DNA of 64,000 nucleotides from Agrobacterium vitis (GTDB taxonomy: Bacteria; Pseudomonadota; Alphaproteobacteria; Rhizobiales; Rhizobiaceae): positions 1 to 64,000 of the forward strand of contig NZ_CP146241.1 of assembly GCF_037039395.1 (NCBI RefSeq). Direction: 5' to 3'. Of the stretch, positions 29,598 to 38,997 are shown piece by piece. Both the position numbers and the translations under genes were made by a program. How positions within the stretch are numbered: the first letter of the stretch is position 1; each line of letters starts with the position of its first letter. The notes under the pieces are model-generated. The model did not search any database and had not been told where the DNA came from. It was given only the letters and a program-made list of their open reading frames with translations.

Positions 29598-30188
29598 ATG
29601 GCGCAAACGACTGGCGAGCCTGACATTGCAACCGAAGGAATTGCTGAACACGTGAAGACAGTCCAGCCACTCATTCTGACCGCACACATCGCTCAGCACG
29701 ATCTCGAACCGTTCGAGCGCCTACGACAGCAACATTTCCCATCCGATCGCAACTTTCTAAGCGCGCATCTGACGATGTTTCATCGGCTGCCGGGGGAATA
29801 TACCAAGCGTATCACAGAGAGCATCGAAGTTGTTGTTCAGAGAAATGGACCGATCGCCGCAGAGGTCTTCAGCGTTCGTCATCTCGGTAACGGCGTCGCC
29901 TATTCAATCGAAAGCCCGCAGTTCCTGGTCGTCCACACCGAGCTGCGAGCGGCATTCATGCCGTGGCTGGGCGGGCAGGACATGCAGAAATGGCGGCCGC
30001 ACATCACGGTCCAGAACAAGGTTTCGCGACAGACCGCCGACGCGCTCCACCGAAGGCTTGCCGACGACTTCCAACCCGTCGTCATCAGCATCACAGGGCT
30101 GGATCTCTGGCGGTACCTTGGCGGACCTTGGGAGCACCAGAGGACGACGCTTTTCCCGACTTGGAGCCACCCACCTGATCTGTCGTGA
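29598..30188 (+). CDS. 2H phosphoesterase superfamily (2'-5' RNA ligase-like) protein
   Basis: A 196-residue 2H phosphoesterase with the two required H-x-T/S-x motifs, AHLTMFH near residue 54 and PHITVQNKV near residue 135, about 80 residues apart as in LigT/ThpR. Members hydrolyse or ligate 2',3'-cyclic phosphate or 2'-5' linkages in RNA. The substrate of this one is unknown. The exact start is uncertain; the ATG at 29598 has no strong ribosome site. It is isolated, with decayed genes on both sides. Confidence 0.8.
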   Translation: MAQTTGEPDIATEGIAEHVKTVQPLILTAHIAQHDLEPFERLRQQHFPSDRNFLSAHLTMFHRLPGEYTKRITESIEVVVQRNGPIAAEVFSVRHLGNGVAYSIESPQFLVVHTELRAAFMPWLGGQDMQKWRPHITVQNKVSRQTADALHRRLADDFQPVVISITGLDLWRYLGGPWEHQRTTLFPTWSHPPDLS

Positions 30189-30500
30189 TCAATCACCTTC
30201 GCCGCCGACCCAACAGCTTCCCCGACATCAGGGTTCGGTCAAGGTTGCGCCTCGACAGCGTAACGGTAAGGCAATCAAGAGTACGGATAGCGTCCGTGAC
30301 TTTCCATTGTCCGCTCTTGACGGGGTCGAACCTACGACCCCGCGGTTGTTCGCGCCGATCTCATACGAATTCTTAGAGACGTCAGAGACTTAGAAATTAC
30401 AGTCCTCACCTCTCGATCGCCAGTCCCTTGCCACCCGATTGAGAATGGCCAGTCATCTAGCTCACAACTGACAGATCTGACGACCCCTCACAGAAATTGG
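30189..30500. other. Gene-free stretch
   Basis: No convincing gene. A short stretch near 30307-30345 resembles, on the minus strand, the T-arm and acceptor region of a tRNA, but no 5' half or paired cloverleaf can be drawn. Confidence 0.4.
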
Positions 30501-30718
30501 ATGGAAATGGATGAGAAAATGGAATTTCTAAATACGGCGCCCGTCCGGATCACGCCTGAGCGTCTGTCCGGCCTCCAGCGTGTCGCCACGATCGAAAGCG
30601 TCGGTTCCTCCACCGTATCGAAGGGGCACGCCTCACCGACCGAGAGGTCGAAAAGCTGCTGGCAAATATTCGCCTGGGGTCGTTTGCGACACGTGACGAG
30701 CAAGAGATTGCCGGCTAG
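30501..30718 (+). pseudogene. Fic-family protein, frameshifted N-terminal fragment
   Basis: The first about 33 residues (APVRITPERLSGLQRVATIESVGSS region) and, in another frame, RIEGARLTDREVEKLLANI and GSFATRDEQEIAG rebuild the N-terminus of a Fic protein, including an inhibitory [S/T]xxxEG motif (SSTRIEG). A single C missing near 30615 causes the frame change. The sequence stops at 30718, so the catalytic HPFx[D/E]GN motif is absent. It is a separate remnant, not a copy of the fic gene at 22804-23910. Confidence 0.75.
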
Positions 30719-30739
30719 CAGAGATTCGGCGCTTGTTGG

Positions 30740-31154
30740 CTAGCCTTTTTTATCACTCCCATCAGCCTCATTTGAAATTAGCTCAAGCTGCCGGTTGAAA
30801 TCAGCCGGATCGAAATAGTCCCGCCAGACAGTGATGAAACCGGCTTCGATTGTTACTGTGCCCATGACCGGTAGTGTAATCGTGCCGCCGCCTATGTGCG
30901 TGAAGATATCGACCCGCTCGTTGAGCACAACGTTTCCAAAAGCGGCGATATTGGTGACCTTCCAGTCGACTGTGAAAGGTTCCAACGCCAAAATCCCGGT
31001 GGAACTTGCGAACGTTTTCCCGGCCGACAATATCTGGAAACGGTACGTTGTCGTAGAGCACGTTGTCCGCCAGCATTGCGAGCGCATCGTCGATGCGATT
31101 GGCGGTCCAATGATTGAAGAATGTGGTTGCTATATCGACTGGGTCTAAGGACAT
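30740..31154 (-). pseudogene. Limonene-1,2-epoxide hydrolase-like (NTF2 fold) protein, frameshifted
   Basis: Two overlapping minus-strand frames join to about 137 residues. The N-terminal part reads LDPVDIATTFFNHWTANRIDDALAMLADNV and YDNVPFPDIVGRENVRKF. The C-terminal part reads FTVDWKVTNIAAFGNVVLNERVD and FITVWRDYFDPADF, with the WRDYFD motif of the limonene-epoxide hydrolase family. The frame change lies near 30990. Relatives hydrolyse epoxides or have unknown roles. It heads a run of three minus-strand redox genes. Confidence 0.75.
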
Positions 31155-31178
31155 GGTCTTGTCTCCGGGGCTTTGCGT

Positions 31179-31781
31179 TCAGGCGAACTTGACAAAGTTG
31201 TTCGCGGGAAGCGGCCCGCCGGGAAATTGGGTGAGCCTGCCTCCGACAGCGATCGGTCCAAGGTCGATGCCGGCAAAGCCAAGCTTTGTCATCAAGGCTG
31301 CGACCTCGGCCTTCGCCTTGGCATCGTCACCCGAATAGAAGAGGACACGGTCTCCGCCTTCAGCATGCGGATCGGCGGAGATTAGAGTGGCCTGAAGGTG
31401 GTTAAACGCCTTCACAACCCTGGCACCGGGCACGAGGTCAGCAAAGATCTCCGTCGACAACCGGCCGTTCAGTTCGGCCGGCTTGAACAGCGGCGCCTCG
31501 ATCGGATTGTTGGCATCGATGACGATCCGTCCGTTCCAGTTTGGCAATCTGGACAGCGCGGCGGGCAGTTTTGACCACGGTACGGCAACGAGCACGATAT
31601 CGGCCTGCGCCGCCGCCTCGATGGAGACTGCCAAAATGTGAGGAGCCAGTTCCGTGACGAGACCAGACAGGCTTTCCGGGCCGCGACTGTTGGCAATCAT
31701 TGCCGCAGTACCGTTGCGGGCAAGCGCTCTTGCGAAAGCGGAACCGATATTGCCGGCGCCGATGATACCGATGGTGGTCAT
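31179..31781 (-). CDS. NADPH-dependent F420-reductase-like NAD(P)-binding protein
   Basis: A 200-residue Rossmann-fold protein, GIIGAGNIGSAFARALARNG at the N-terminus, with the strand VLVAVPWSKLP and PGARVVKAFNHL typical of the F420:NADP oxidoreductase/NADP-binding family. Rhizobia generally lack F420, so a role with another NADP-linked substrate is more likely. The start follows GAGGAGAATC. It sits between the epoxide-hydrolase-like pseudogene and a short-chain dehydrogenase, 29 bases after the latter, probably one operon. Confidence 0.85.
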   Translation of the reverse strand: MTTIGIIGAGNIGSAFARALARNGTAAMIANSRGPESLSGLVTELAPHILAVSIEAAAQADIVLVAVPWSKLPAALSRLPNWNGRIVIDANNPIEAPLFKPAELNGRLSTEIFADLVPGARVVKAFNHLQATLISADPHAEGGDRVLFYSGDDAKAKAEVAALMTKLGFAGIDLGPIAVGGRLTQFPGGPLPANNFVKFA

Positions 31782-31810
31782 GATTCTTCTCCTCGATGGT
31801 TGGTTCAGGT

Positions 31811-32569
31811 TCAGGCGGATTGGCCGCCATCGACATTCAGCGTGGCACCGGTGATATAGCCGGCGTCAGGCCCTGCAAGAAACGCCACGGCAGCGGCGAT
31901 GTCTTCCGGCTGGCCATAGCGACCGAGCGCTGCGAGCTTGTTCAGCGTTTCCGCAAACGGCCCGTCTTGGGGATTCATATCGGTGTTGATCGCACCCGGC
32001 TGGATGATGTTAACCGTGATGTTGCGTGGCCCGAGGTCGCGAGACCATCCGCGCGTATAGGCAGCGACCGCGGCCTTGGTGGCGACGTAGTCCGCAGCGC
32101 CTGCGAAGGGAACGTGGACCGCGCCTGTTGTCCCGATCGAGACGATCCGGCCACCGTCGCTCATCAGCGGAACGGCCGCGCGAACGGCCGCGACGACGCC
32201 CTTGACGTTGATGTCGATCTGGCGATCGAAAGCTGCGAGATCTGCCTCAGGATCGCCAACCATGCCGGTGACGAAGACACCCGCCGAATTGACCAGGATG
32301 TCCAGCCGCCCAAGGAATGCGTGTGCCTTTCGGACAAGTGCTGCGACCTCCGAGGGAACACCCTGGTCAGCCTTGATGGCAAGCGCGCGGCGTCCGGCGG
32401 CCTCGATCTCCCTGACGATGCCGTCGGCGCTGGAGGCCGAGGCAGCGTAGCTGAACACCACGTCGGCGCCGTCACTGGCAAGACGCCGCACGATGGCTGC
32501 GCCAATACCGCGCGATCCGCCGGTCACAAGAGCCACCTTACCGGCCAGTGGTTGCTTTGCTTCTTTCAT
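31811..32569 (-). CDS. Short-chain dehydrogenase/reductase
   Basis: Classical SDR of about 252 residues: VTGGSRGIG, NSAGV, catalytic serine in IVSIGTTGAV and YVATK, plus IQPGAINTDMNP and ITGATLNVDGGQSA at the C-terminus. It resembles 3-oxoacyl-ACP reductase-like oxidoreductases often paired with LysR regulators. The ATG at 32569 lies eight bases after GGAG; an in-frame GTG at 32578 is less well placed. It is divergent from a LysR gene that is now broken, so its control has probably changed. Confidence 0.87.
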   Translation of the reverse strand: MKEAKQPLAGKVALVTGGSRGIGAAIVRRLASDGADVVFSYAASASSADGIVREIEAAGRRALAIKADQGVPSEVAALVRKAHAFLGRLDILVNSAGVFVTGMVGDPEADLAAFDRQIDINVKGVVAAVRAAVPLMSDGGRIVSIGTTGAVHVPFAGAADYVATKAAVAAYTRGWSRDLGPRNITVNIIQPGAINTDMNPQDGPFAETLNKLAALGRYGQPEDIAAAVAFLAGPDAGYITGATLNVDGGQSA

Positions 32570-32678
32570 TGTCTTCACTCCATACGTTGTTCGATCGGAG
32601 GAAGATGGCCCGATTATTCCGCTTTGATTAGAGGGTAATACGAGATATCAGTTTCAAGCATATCTTGAAGGTGGCGTT

Positions 32679-33608
32679 ATGGAAACTCTTGCAAACCTGG
32701 AATCCTTCGTCCGAAGCGCCGAACTCGCAAGCTTCTCGGCGGCCGCACGCCGGCTCGGCCTGACTCCCGCAGCCGTGAGCCGCAATGTTGCCGCGCTGGA
32801 GGCGAGCCCTGAAACTTCGCCTGTTTCACCGCAGCACGCGCAGCCTGAACCTCACAGAGGCCGGCGAACGGTTCCTGCTGTCCATCAGGGATCATCTGGA
32901 AAATCTTCAGGGCGCCATCGCAGATATCTCTCAATCTGACGGGGAGCCCGCAGGCGCTCTAAAGATCAGCATGGGACCGACATTCGGGATCGGATATATT
33001 CTGCCCATGCTGCCCGAGTTCATGCGACAATACCCGCTGATCCGCCCCGAATGGATGTTCGAGAACCGGCAGGTCGACCTGATCGCAGAAGGATATGACG
33101 CGGCAATCGGCGGTGGTTTTGAGCTCGCGCAAGGAATCGTCGCTCGGACGCTTGCTCCCGCCCATCTCATTGCCGTGGCTTCGCCCGATTATCTGCGGGG
33201 CCGTCCCCTCCCCGCTTCGCCCGCAGACCTTTCAGCCCTGGATGGCATCGCGATGCGATCCCTGCGCACCGGCCGGATCCCCCAAAGGCTGATGAGAAAT
33301 GCGTCCGGAGAGGAACAGGCCGTCTTGCTCAAAGAGACCATCGTCGTGAATGATCCGGCAGCAATGCGGGCCGCGTCGCTGTTGGGACTGGGCGTTACGT
33401 TGATCGTCAAAGCGGATGCCCTTCCCCATCTCGAAAGCGGGGAACTCGTGCGGCTGTTGCCGTCATGGTGGTCGATGCGGGGCCGATATCGATCTACTAC
33501 GCGAGCAGAAATCTCATCCCTTTGAAGACGAGGGTTTTCGTCGATTACGTGGTCGAGGTGTTCCAGCGTGAGCGCTATCCGGAACGGTTTGCAGGAAGCC
33601 TGGGATAG
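32679..33608 (+). pseudogene. LysR-family regulator, two frameshifts
   Basis: Three frames rebuild one full-length LysR protein. They are the helix-turn-helix part (LANLESFVRSAELASFSAAARRLGLTP region), the linker and effector domain (KLRLFHRSTRSLNLTEAGERFL onward), and the C-terminus (ISIYYASRNLIPLKTRVFV). The first switch is an extra C in AGCCCTG near 32805 and the second a missing G in TGGTGG near 33470. Two independent indels mean that it is non-functional unless they are sequencing errors. It is divergent from the SDR gene at 31811-32569, the usual position of a LysR activator for that gene. Confidence 0.85.
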
Positions 33609-33924
33609 ACGCGAATTGCCTTCGCCTTGATGAGATTTGAACAAGGAGCCAGAAAGAATATCTTATTGTATCAATAAATTAATTAGGGATAAGCGACATA
33701 GCGAACTTTCGGCAGCCCACGGAAGTGGGACGTCGGCTAAGGGTATTAAACTCCACCGCGCCCAAGCGGGAGCGTGCAAGCTCCATGTCGCGATCTGACC
33801 CTTTCAAGCTCACCGGAAAGATCGGTCAGGCAATCAGCACCAAAGCGCGCCCGTTAGTCCTGAGCTGAATCTTGTCGCAAACGCCGATCATACCGATGCC
33901 AAGCACGGCGCAACAGTATGCGCC
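33609..33924. other. Gene-free stretch between LysR pseudogene and acid-sugar cluster
   Basis: No gene, repeat or strong hairpin recognised. The first 70 bases are AT-rich (around 33655-33695), unlike their surroundings. Confidence 0.4.
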
Positions 33925-34710
33925 TCAGACGAGCTGGGATAGCCAGCCAAGACCATCGACGGTCGATTGGCGCGGACTATATTCGCAACCTAGGAACCCA
34001 TTGTATCCCCCCTTCACTAACCCGTCCCGAACTGTTCCGAAGTCGATCGTACCGGTTCCGGGCTCGTGGCGACCGGGATGATCCGCGATGTGAACGTGGC
34101 CGATCAGCTCGGCGTTCTTCTCGATCTCCACAAGCGGATCGAGACCGCTGTTCACGCAATGAAAGACGTCCAGCAGCAAGCGGATATTGTCGCGTCCGGT
34201 CGCCTCAATCGCTTTCACACCAATGTCCGGCAAGTCGACGAAATAGTCCGCAACGGCACCGGCGCTCATTGCCTCAACGAGGATGGTGATGTCGCGTTCG
34301 GCTGCGCGGTCGGCTGCCCAACTCAGGTTGTCGATGTAGCAATCCCAGTGCTCGGCCGTGCGTAAGGACTTGGGCAGGACGCCGGCCATCGCATGAACCT
34401 TCTTGACGCCGATGGTCTGCGCATAGTCGAGGCCGACCCCGACGCTGTCGCGAAACTCGCTGCGGCGGTCGGGAAAGATCGCAAGCCCCTTCTCGCCCCG
34501 CGTGGCCTCGCCGGAATAAAGCCCGAACTGGACATAGGGAAGGTCGATCTCTTCCAGCCATTCGGCCATGCGGGCTGCGGGGACATGGTAGGGAGACGGG
34601 TGTTCCACCGCCGAGAAGCCGTGCCGTTTCGCGGCCCGGAAACGATCGAAATACGTGAGGTCGGTAAAGAGATAGCCCAGATGAGCGCTGTAACCGAAGA
34701 CGTGCGGCAT
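33925..34710 (-). CDS. otnI: Hydroxypyruvate isomerase family protein, probable 2-oxo-tetronate isomerase
   Basis: A 261-residue TIM-barrel isomerase of the xylose-isomerase-like/Hyi family. Metal-site segments are visible: ILVEAMS, LLLDVFHC, HVHIADHPGRHEPGTG and GCEYSP. In Hyi the third segment is usually HIQIAD; here the metal-ligand glutamine appears as histidine (HVHIAD), which may be a subfamily trait. Hyi-type enzymes next to a DUF1537 kinase and class II aldolase convert 2-oxo-tetronate to 3-oxo-tetronate, and both partners lie in the same cluster. It is the last gene of the minus-strand run, 47 bases after tctA. Confidence 0.82.
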   Translation of the reverse strand: MPHVFGYSAHLGYLFTDLTYFDRFRAAKRHGFSAVEHPSPYHVPAARMAEWLEEIDLPYVQFGLYSGEATRGEKGLAIFPDRRSEFRDSVGVGLDYAQTIGVKKVHAMAGVLPKSLRTAEHWDCYIDNLSWAADRAAERDITILVEAMSAGAVADYFVDLPDIGVKAIEATGRDNIRLLLDVFHCVNSGLDPLVEIEKNAELIGHVHIADHPGRHEPGTGTIDFGTVRDGLVKGGYNGFLGCEYSPRQSTVDGLGWLSQLV

Positions 34711-34757
34711 CCTATTTCCTATCGATTAAATAAGGTCGTAAAGTTGGCCTTCGTAGC

Positions 34758-36263
34758 TTAGCCTTCTTCCTGGAAGGCAATTTCACGCTTCCTACGCAGG
34801 GCTGGCGCGATCATGAGTGCGAGGAGAGCAACGGCAAGCAACAACATCGTGGCGCTGATTGGCCTAGTCACAAAAACCGTGGGATCTCCCCTCGAAAGCA
34901 TCATTGCACGGCGCAAGAACTCCTCCATCATCGGCCCGAGGATGAGCGCAAGAAGCAGCGGCGCCGGTTCGGCGCCGATCTTCTTGAAAATGTATCCAAG
35001 CAAGCCGAAGCCAGCCATCAGGTACACATCGAAGCTGGCATTGTTGACCGTGAAGACACCGATCGTGCTGAACAGGATGATGGCGGGAAACAGGTAACGA
35101 TACGGGATGGAAATCATCTTCACCCACAGCCCCACCAGGGGCAGATTGAGGACGATAAGCATCAGGTTACCGCACCACATCGACGCGATCAGACCCCAGA
35201 ATAGCTTCGGCTGCTCAACCATCACACTGGGTCCGGGCTGAATTCCCTGGATCATAAGCGCCCCGATCATCAGAGCCATGACCGGGTTCGACGGAATTCC
35301 GAGAGTCAACATCGGGATGAACGAGGTCTGCGCGCCAGCATTGTTGGCCGCCTCAGGCGCTGCGACACCCTCGATCGCGCCATGCCCGAACTGAGCCGAG
35401 TGCTTCGAAATCTTCTTCTCGAGAGCATAGGCACCGAATGACGACAGAACAGCACCGCCGCCGGGGAGAATTCCAAGGACGGAACCAAGGGCCGTCCCAC
35501 GGAGGGTCGGGCCGATGATCCGCCCCCAGTCCTCCCTCGTCGGGAAAAGACCTGTGACTTTCGTCGCCAGTGTGGAGCGACTGGTCTCGTCTTCCAGGTT
35601 AGCGATGATTTCCCCGATACCGAATAGGCCCATGGCGATGGTGACAAAGCCAATCCCATCGGCAAGCTGCGGGACATCAAATGTGAAGCGAGCTATGCCG
35701 GAATTGATGTCGGTCCCGAACATGCCGAGAACTAGACCCACCAGGATCATGCCGATGGCATTCAACAGCGAACCACTTGCCAGAACGACCGAAGCAATCA
35801 GACCGAGGACCATGAGCGAGAAATATTCGGCCGGGCCGAAAGCGAGGGCAGCACCAGCAAGCAGAGGGGCTGCAATGGCGATAATCAGGGTGGCGATTGT
35901 CCCGGCAATGAATGACGAAATCGCAGCGGTCGCTAACGCACGCCCGGCCTTCCCCTGCCTTGCCATCTGGTATCCGTCAATCGCCGTCACCACCGAAGAG
36001 GATTCCCCCGGAAGGTTGACCAGGATCGCCGTCGTCGAGCCGCCATACTGAGCGCCGTAGAAAATACCGGCCAGCATGATGAGAGCGGAATCGGAGCCGA
36101 GGCCATAGGTCAGCGGCAGGAGCATGGCGATGGTGGGTACGGGACCCAGTCCTGGCAACACGCCGATCGCGGTGCCCAGAAGCACGCCGATGAGGCAGTA
36201 GAAGAGGTTCATCGGATCCAGCGCAACGTGGAGACCGAGAGTGAGATTGGCGATAACGTCCAT
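34758..36263 (-). CDS. tctA: Tripartite tricarboxylate transporter, large permease TctA
   Basis: Large inner-membrane subunit of a TTT-family importer. About 501 residues with ten to twelve hydrophobic segments and the hallmark GVLPGLGPVPTIAMLLPLTY, followed by GIFYGAQYGGSTTAILVNLPGE and the second-half mirror GILPGGGAVLSSFGAY. The ATG at 36263 lies 13 bases after tctB; the frame continues upstream into tctB without a better start. TTT systems take up carboxylates using a proton or sodium gradient. In this cluster the cargo is probably the acid sugar degraded by the neighbouring enzymes. Confidence 0.94.
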   Translation of the reverse strand: MDVIANLTLGLHVALDPMNLFYCLIGVLLGTAIGVLPGLGPVPTIAMLLPLTYGLGSDSALIMLAGIFYGAQYGGSTTAILVNLPGESSSVVTAIDGYQMARQGKAGRALATAAISSFIAGTIATLIIAIAAPLLAGAALAFGPAEYFSLMVLGLIASVVLASGSLLNAIGMILVGLVLGMFGTDINSGIARFTFDVPQLADGIGFVTIAMGLFGIGEIIANLEDETSRSTLATKVTGLFPTREDWGRIIGPTLRGTALGSVLGILPGGGAVLSSFGAYALEKKISKHSAQFGHGAIEGVAAPEAANNAGAQTSFIPMLTLGIPSNPVMALMIGALMIQGIQPGPSVMVEQPKLFWGLIASMWCGNLMLIVLNLPLVGLWVKMISIPYRYLFPAIILFSTIGVFTVNNASFDVYLMAGFGLLGYIFKKIGAEPAPLLLALILGPMMEEFLRRAMMLSRGDPTVFVTRPISATMLLLAVALLALMIAPALRRKREIAFQEEG

Positions 36264-36276
36264 GGGGAGCTGATCC

Positions 36277-36744
36277 TCAGAAATTCGGCAGGAGCGGCTG
36301 AAGCCAGGTGCCAATCAAGGGTATCGGAACATTGAGCAGTTCGATGAACACCACCGAGCAGACACAGACAAGGGTAAGCGCGCCAAGAACAGGCCGTGAC
36401 GCCAGCTTGAATTCGCGGCTGCCCATCGCTGCCGTCATCACGGTCAGCAACATCGCCAGAGGTCCGCCAAGCGGTTCGACCGCCAATCCGAAAATGGCGA
36501 CGGAGCCGATAATCGCCGCAACCGGCCGCATCGCTATTTTGCCGACGGCATCGCCTTCCACCACGAACGACTTGACGACCGAGGCAAGCCCGACCAGCGC
36601 CAGAAGACCGGTCAGCAGAACCGGAAAAAAGCCGGGGCCCATGCGCGTCGCAGTTCCGAAATTGTAGTTTTTCGCGATGAACAGTCCGACGAGTCCCACG
36701 ACCAGAAAGATCGAACCCGTCCAGAAATCCTTAGGCGCCTTCAT
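36277..36744 (-). CDS. tctB: Tripartite tricarboxylate transporter, small subunit TctB
   Basis: Small membrane subunit of the TTT importer, 155 residues with four hydrophobic segments (for example FWTGSIFLVVGLVGLFIA and the RMGPGFFPVLLTGLLALVG pair). The RMGPGFFP motif is typical of TctB. The ATG at 36744 follows GGGAG at a normal distance. Located between tctC and tctA as in most TTT operons. Confidence 0.9.
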   Translation of the reverse strand: MKAPKDFWTGSIFLVVGLVGLFIAKNYNFGTATRMGPGFFPVLLTGLLALVGLASVVKSFVVEGDAVGKIAMRPVAAIIGSVAIFGLAVEPLGGPLAMLLTVMTAAMGSREFKLASRPVLGALTLVCVCSVVFIELLNVPIPLIGTWLQPLLPNF

Positions 36745-36833
36745 CAAGGCTTACTCCCGGCAGTGTGTTGGCGGCAAACGGATGCGCTGGTGACCGGCCT
36801 TGTCGAAGGCCCGGTCGGAGGCATGGACTATCC

Positions 36834-37811
36834 TTACTGATCTTTCCAGGGATTTTTGGCCCACATATCTTTCAGGCGGGCGTCGATGCCCAGCACGGAC
36901 TGCTTGTACTCGTCTCCGTACAGACCGCGAATTGGAGCCTTGAATTTTGTGGCTGCAGCCTTGAACTCCGGGTCATCCAAGGCGGCTCTGAAGGCGGCAG
37001 AGAGTTTGGTCAGCAGATCGGCTGGGAGACCGGGGGGCGCCACAATCCCACGCTGAGCGCCGACCGTGAAGGCATAGCCACCCTCGCGGAACGTCTGTAC
37101 GTCTGGCATGGACGGACTACGGTTGTCGCCGGATTGGGCAAGAACGCGGACCGTCCCATCGGCGAGCGGCTGGATGAATTCGCTCACGTTCAGAACCGCG
37201 ACATCGATATGACCGCCCTGAAGCGCCGTGCTGACCGGTGCAGACCCATTAAACGGGATCACATTGAACTTCACACCGGCAGCCTGCTGAAGCTCAAGCA
37301 CCACCAAATGATCGTCGCCGCCAACCCCCGTGTGCCCGATCGAGATAGATTCCGGAGCTGCTTTCGCGCGTGCGATAAGGTCCGCGAGGTCCTTGATGTC
37401 GGAGGTTGGAGACACCGCGATCGCGCCTGGGTCGTCCATCACGTTGGCGATATAGACAAACTCATCGATCTTGTAGCGAACCGGGCGATCGAACGGGATT
37501 GTCATCATGGCCGGTGACGTTACGCCGCAAAGCGTGTAGCCGTCCGGTTTGGCGGTAAAGACGTATTCCATACCGATCTGACTGCCGGCACCCGCACGGT
37601 TCTCGATCACGATATTGGAACCGGGAAGATGCTTCTGGACATAAGGCACGACAAGGCGTGCCATCTGGTCCACGCCGCCGCCTGGCGGAAACGGTACGAC
37701 AAACATAATGGGTTGGGCGGTGGGCCACTCAGCAGCAAAAGCCGGCTTGCTTACAATAGTCGATACCGCGGCAGCTGCGCCGACGGCCATAAAATGTCTA
37801 CGATTGATCAT
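36834..37811 (-). CDS. tctC: Tripartite tricarboxylate transporter, periplasmic binding protein TctC
   Basis: Periplasmic receptor of the TTT system, 325 residues from the ATG at 37811 (after GGAGGAGGGACCA). The N-terminus carries two arginines, MINRRHF, and a hydrophobic stretch ending AFAAEWP, a possible Tat or Sec signal. The mature part has the family motifs VPFPPGGGVDQMARL and NIVIENRAGAGSQIG. Ligands of this large family range from citrate to aromatic and sugar acids and cannot be read from sequence. A 220-base gap upstream contains a copy of the motif shared with the lysR-oxidase intergenic region. Confidence 0.93.
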   Translation of the reverse strand: MINRRHFMAVGAAAAVSTIVSKPAFAAEWPTAQPIMFVVPFPPGGGVDQMARLVVPYVQKHLPGSNIVIENRAGAGSQIGMEYVFTAKPDGYTLCGVTSPAMMTIPFDRPVRYKIDEFVYIANVMDDPGAIAVSPTSDIKDLADLIARAKAAPESISIGHTGVGGDDHLVVLELQQAAGVKFNVIPFNGSAPVSTALQGGHIDVAVLNVSEFIQPLADGTVRVLAQSGDNRSPSMPDVQTFREGGYAFTVGAQRGIVAPPGLPADLLTKLSAAFRAALDDPEFKAAATKFKAPIRGLYGDEYKQSVLGIDARLKDMWAKNPWKDQ

Positions 37812-38007
37812 TGGTCCCTCCTCCTTGAATCCGGCTCTATAATGTGTGTGTCTTATGTCGCCGAGACGCCAAAAACCGTTGAAGTAAGATCCTACGGCAA
37901 GTCGATTAGCGTCTCGCCTTCTCCCAAGGCGCAACATTCAATCAAGCTGTATTGACTAGTTCGCATGAATCAAAAGCTAAATAAACTTGTGATGCCTAGC
38001 TTCATTC

Positions 38008-38020
38008 GTAAGAAAATATT
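38008..38020. promoter_or_regulatory. Candidate LysR-regulon motif upstream of tctCBA
   Basis: GTAAGAAAATATT lies in the gap between fbp and tctC. It matches 12 of 13 bases of the complement of 44848-44860 in the lysR-oxidase intergenic region. The match of an AT-rich 13-mer in GC-rich DNA at two regulatory gaps of one cluster suggests a common binding site. Confidence 0.5.
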
Positions 38021-38031
38021 GCGTTTGCTGT

Positions 38032-38997
38032 TTATGAATCGAGAACATAACGCGCGCGGATGTTATCCACCTCGTTGCGGGAGCCAAGGATGACTGCAAC
38101 GCGCTGGTGAAGCTCGGTGGGCGTCAGATCGAGGATGGGATGTTTGCCGGTCGTGGCCGCTCCCCCCGCCGTCGTTATCAACAGCGCCATGGGGTTTGCT
38201 TCGTACAACAGGCGCAAACGGCCTCCCGTCTTCGCGGCTTTTTTTCCAGCCGGATAGAGAAAGACACCGCCTCGTATCAGTATCCTCAGAATATCGGCCA
38301 CCATTGAGCCCACCCATCGGCTGTTGTATACCTTGTCGCTGTGCTTTGTCGGTCTAAAGCAGGCTGCAACATAGCCAGAGATGGCTTTGTCCCACTGCAT
38401 TTCTCTGCTGGAATTGATCGCAATTTCCGTCGTATCGACCGGAACTGTCAATCCGCTCCTGGCAAGCTGCCAGACGCCATCTCCGCCTAGTACGAAAAGG
38501 TCGACACTTGTACCGAACGTCAGCACCAGACTGGTAGCGGGTCCGTATGCGGCAAAACCCGCGAACACCTGCGTGTTCCCCGGAGACAGAAGAGCGTCTC
38601 CGAATGCTGCGGGGATGACGGAAAAGATCGAGCCAACCGTTACATTGACATCGAGATTGGACGACCCGTCAAGCGGGTCGAATATGACGGCAAACCTGCC
38701 ATCCGCATGGATCGGTGTCTCCAGGTCAAGCTCTTCGGACACTGCATAGGATGCGCCGGCGCACCGGTGACATGCCGCCATGAAGATGTCGTTCGCCAAG
38801 ATATCGAGCGGCTTCTGAACCTCGCCCTGAACATTGACGCTTTCGGTCGCCCCGGTCAGCCCGTCAAGCGGCGCGGTACGCAACTGGCTTGCGAGCTCGG
38901 CGCTGGCGCTGGCAATTTCCGCGACGATTGTGGCGAGATCCGGAGGCAGTCCCGCTGCGACATGCTGTGTGATCCATTCGCCGAGTGTCCTGATCAC
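38032..38997 (-). CDS. fbp: Class I fructose-1,6-bisphosphatase
   Basis: Cytosolic phosphatase converting fructose 1,6-bisphosphate to fructose 6-phosphate. The 321-residue product has the metal- and phosphate-binding FDPLDGSSNLDVNVTVGSIF region and the C-terminal GGVFLYPAGKKAAKTGGRLRL and YEANPMAL segment of class I enzymes. It overlaps the preceding aldolase gene by four bases (ATGA), so the two are translationally coupled. Inside an acid-sugar cluster this pair would direct triose phosphates into gluconeogenesis. A Calvin-cycle paralogue (cbbF type) is the alternative origin, but no other cbb genes are present. Confidence 0.94.
   Translation of the reverse strand: MIRTLGEWITQHVAAGLPPDLATIVAEIASASAELASQLRTAPLDGLTGATESVNVQGEVQKPLDILANDIFMAACHRCAGASYAVSEELDLETPIHADGRFAVIFDPLDGSSNLDVNVTVGSIFSVIPAAFGDALLSPGNTQVFAGFAAYGPATSLVLTFGTSVDLFVLGGDGVWQLARSGLTVPVDTTEIAINSSREMQWDKAISGYVAACFRPTKHSDKVYNSRWVGSMVADILRILIRGGVFLYPAGKKAAKTGGRLRLLYEANPMALLITTAGGAATTGKHPILDLTPTELHQRVAVILGSRNEVDNIRARYVLDS

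Noticed and set aside
30307..30345. tRNA-like sequence on the minus strand (T-arm and acceptor-like bases)
   Set aside because: The T-stem does not pair, the CCA end is altered and no D-arm or anticodon arm precedes it; at most an old tRNA fragment.
31796..32638. Plus-strand open frame of 280 codons
   Set aside because: Complement of the short-chain dehydrogenase gene, which has all SDR motifs on the minus strand.
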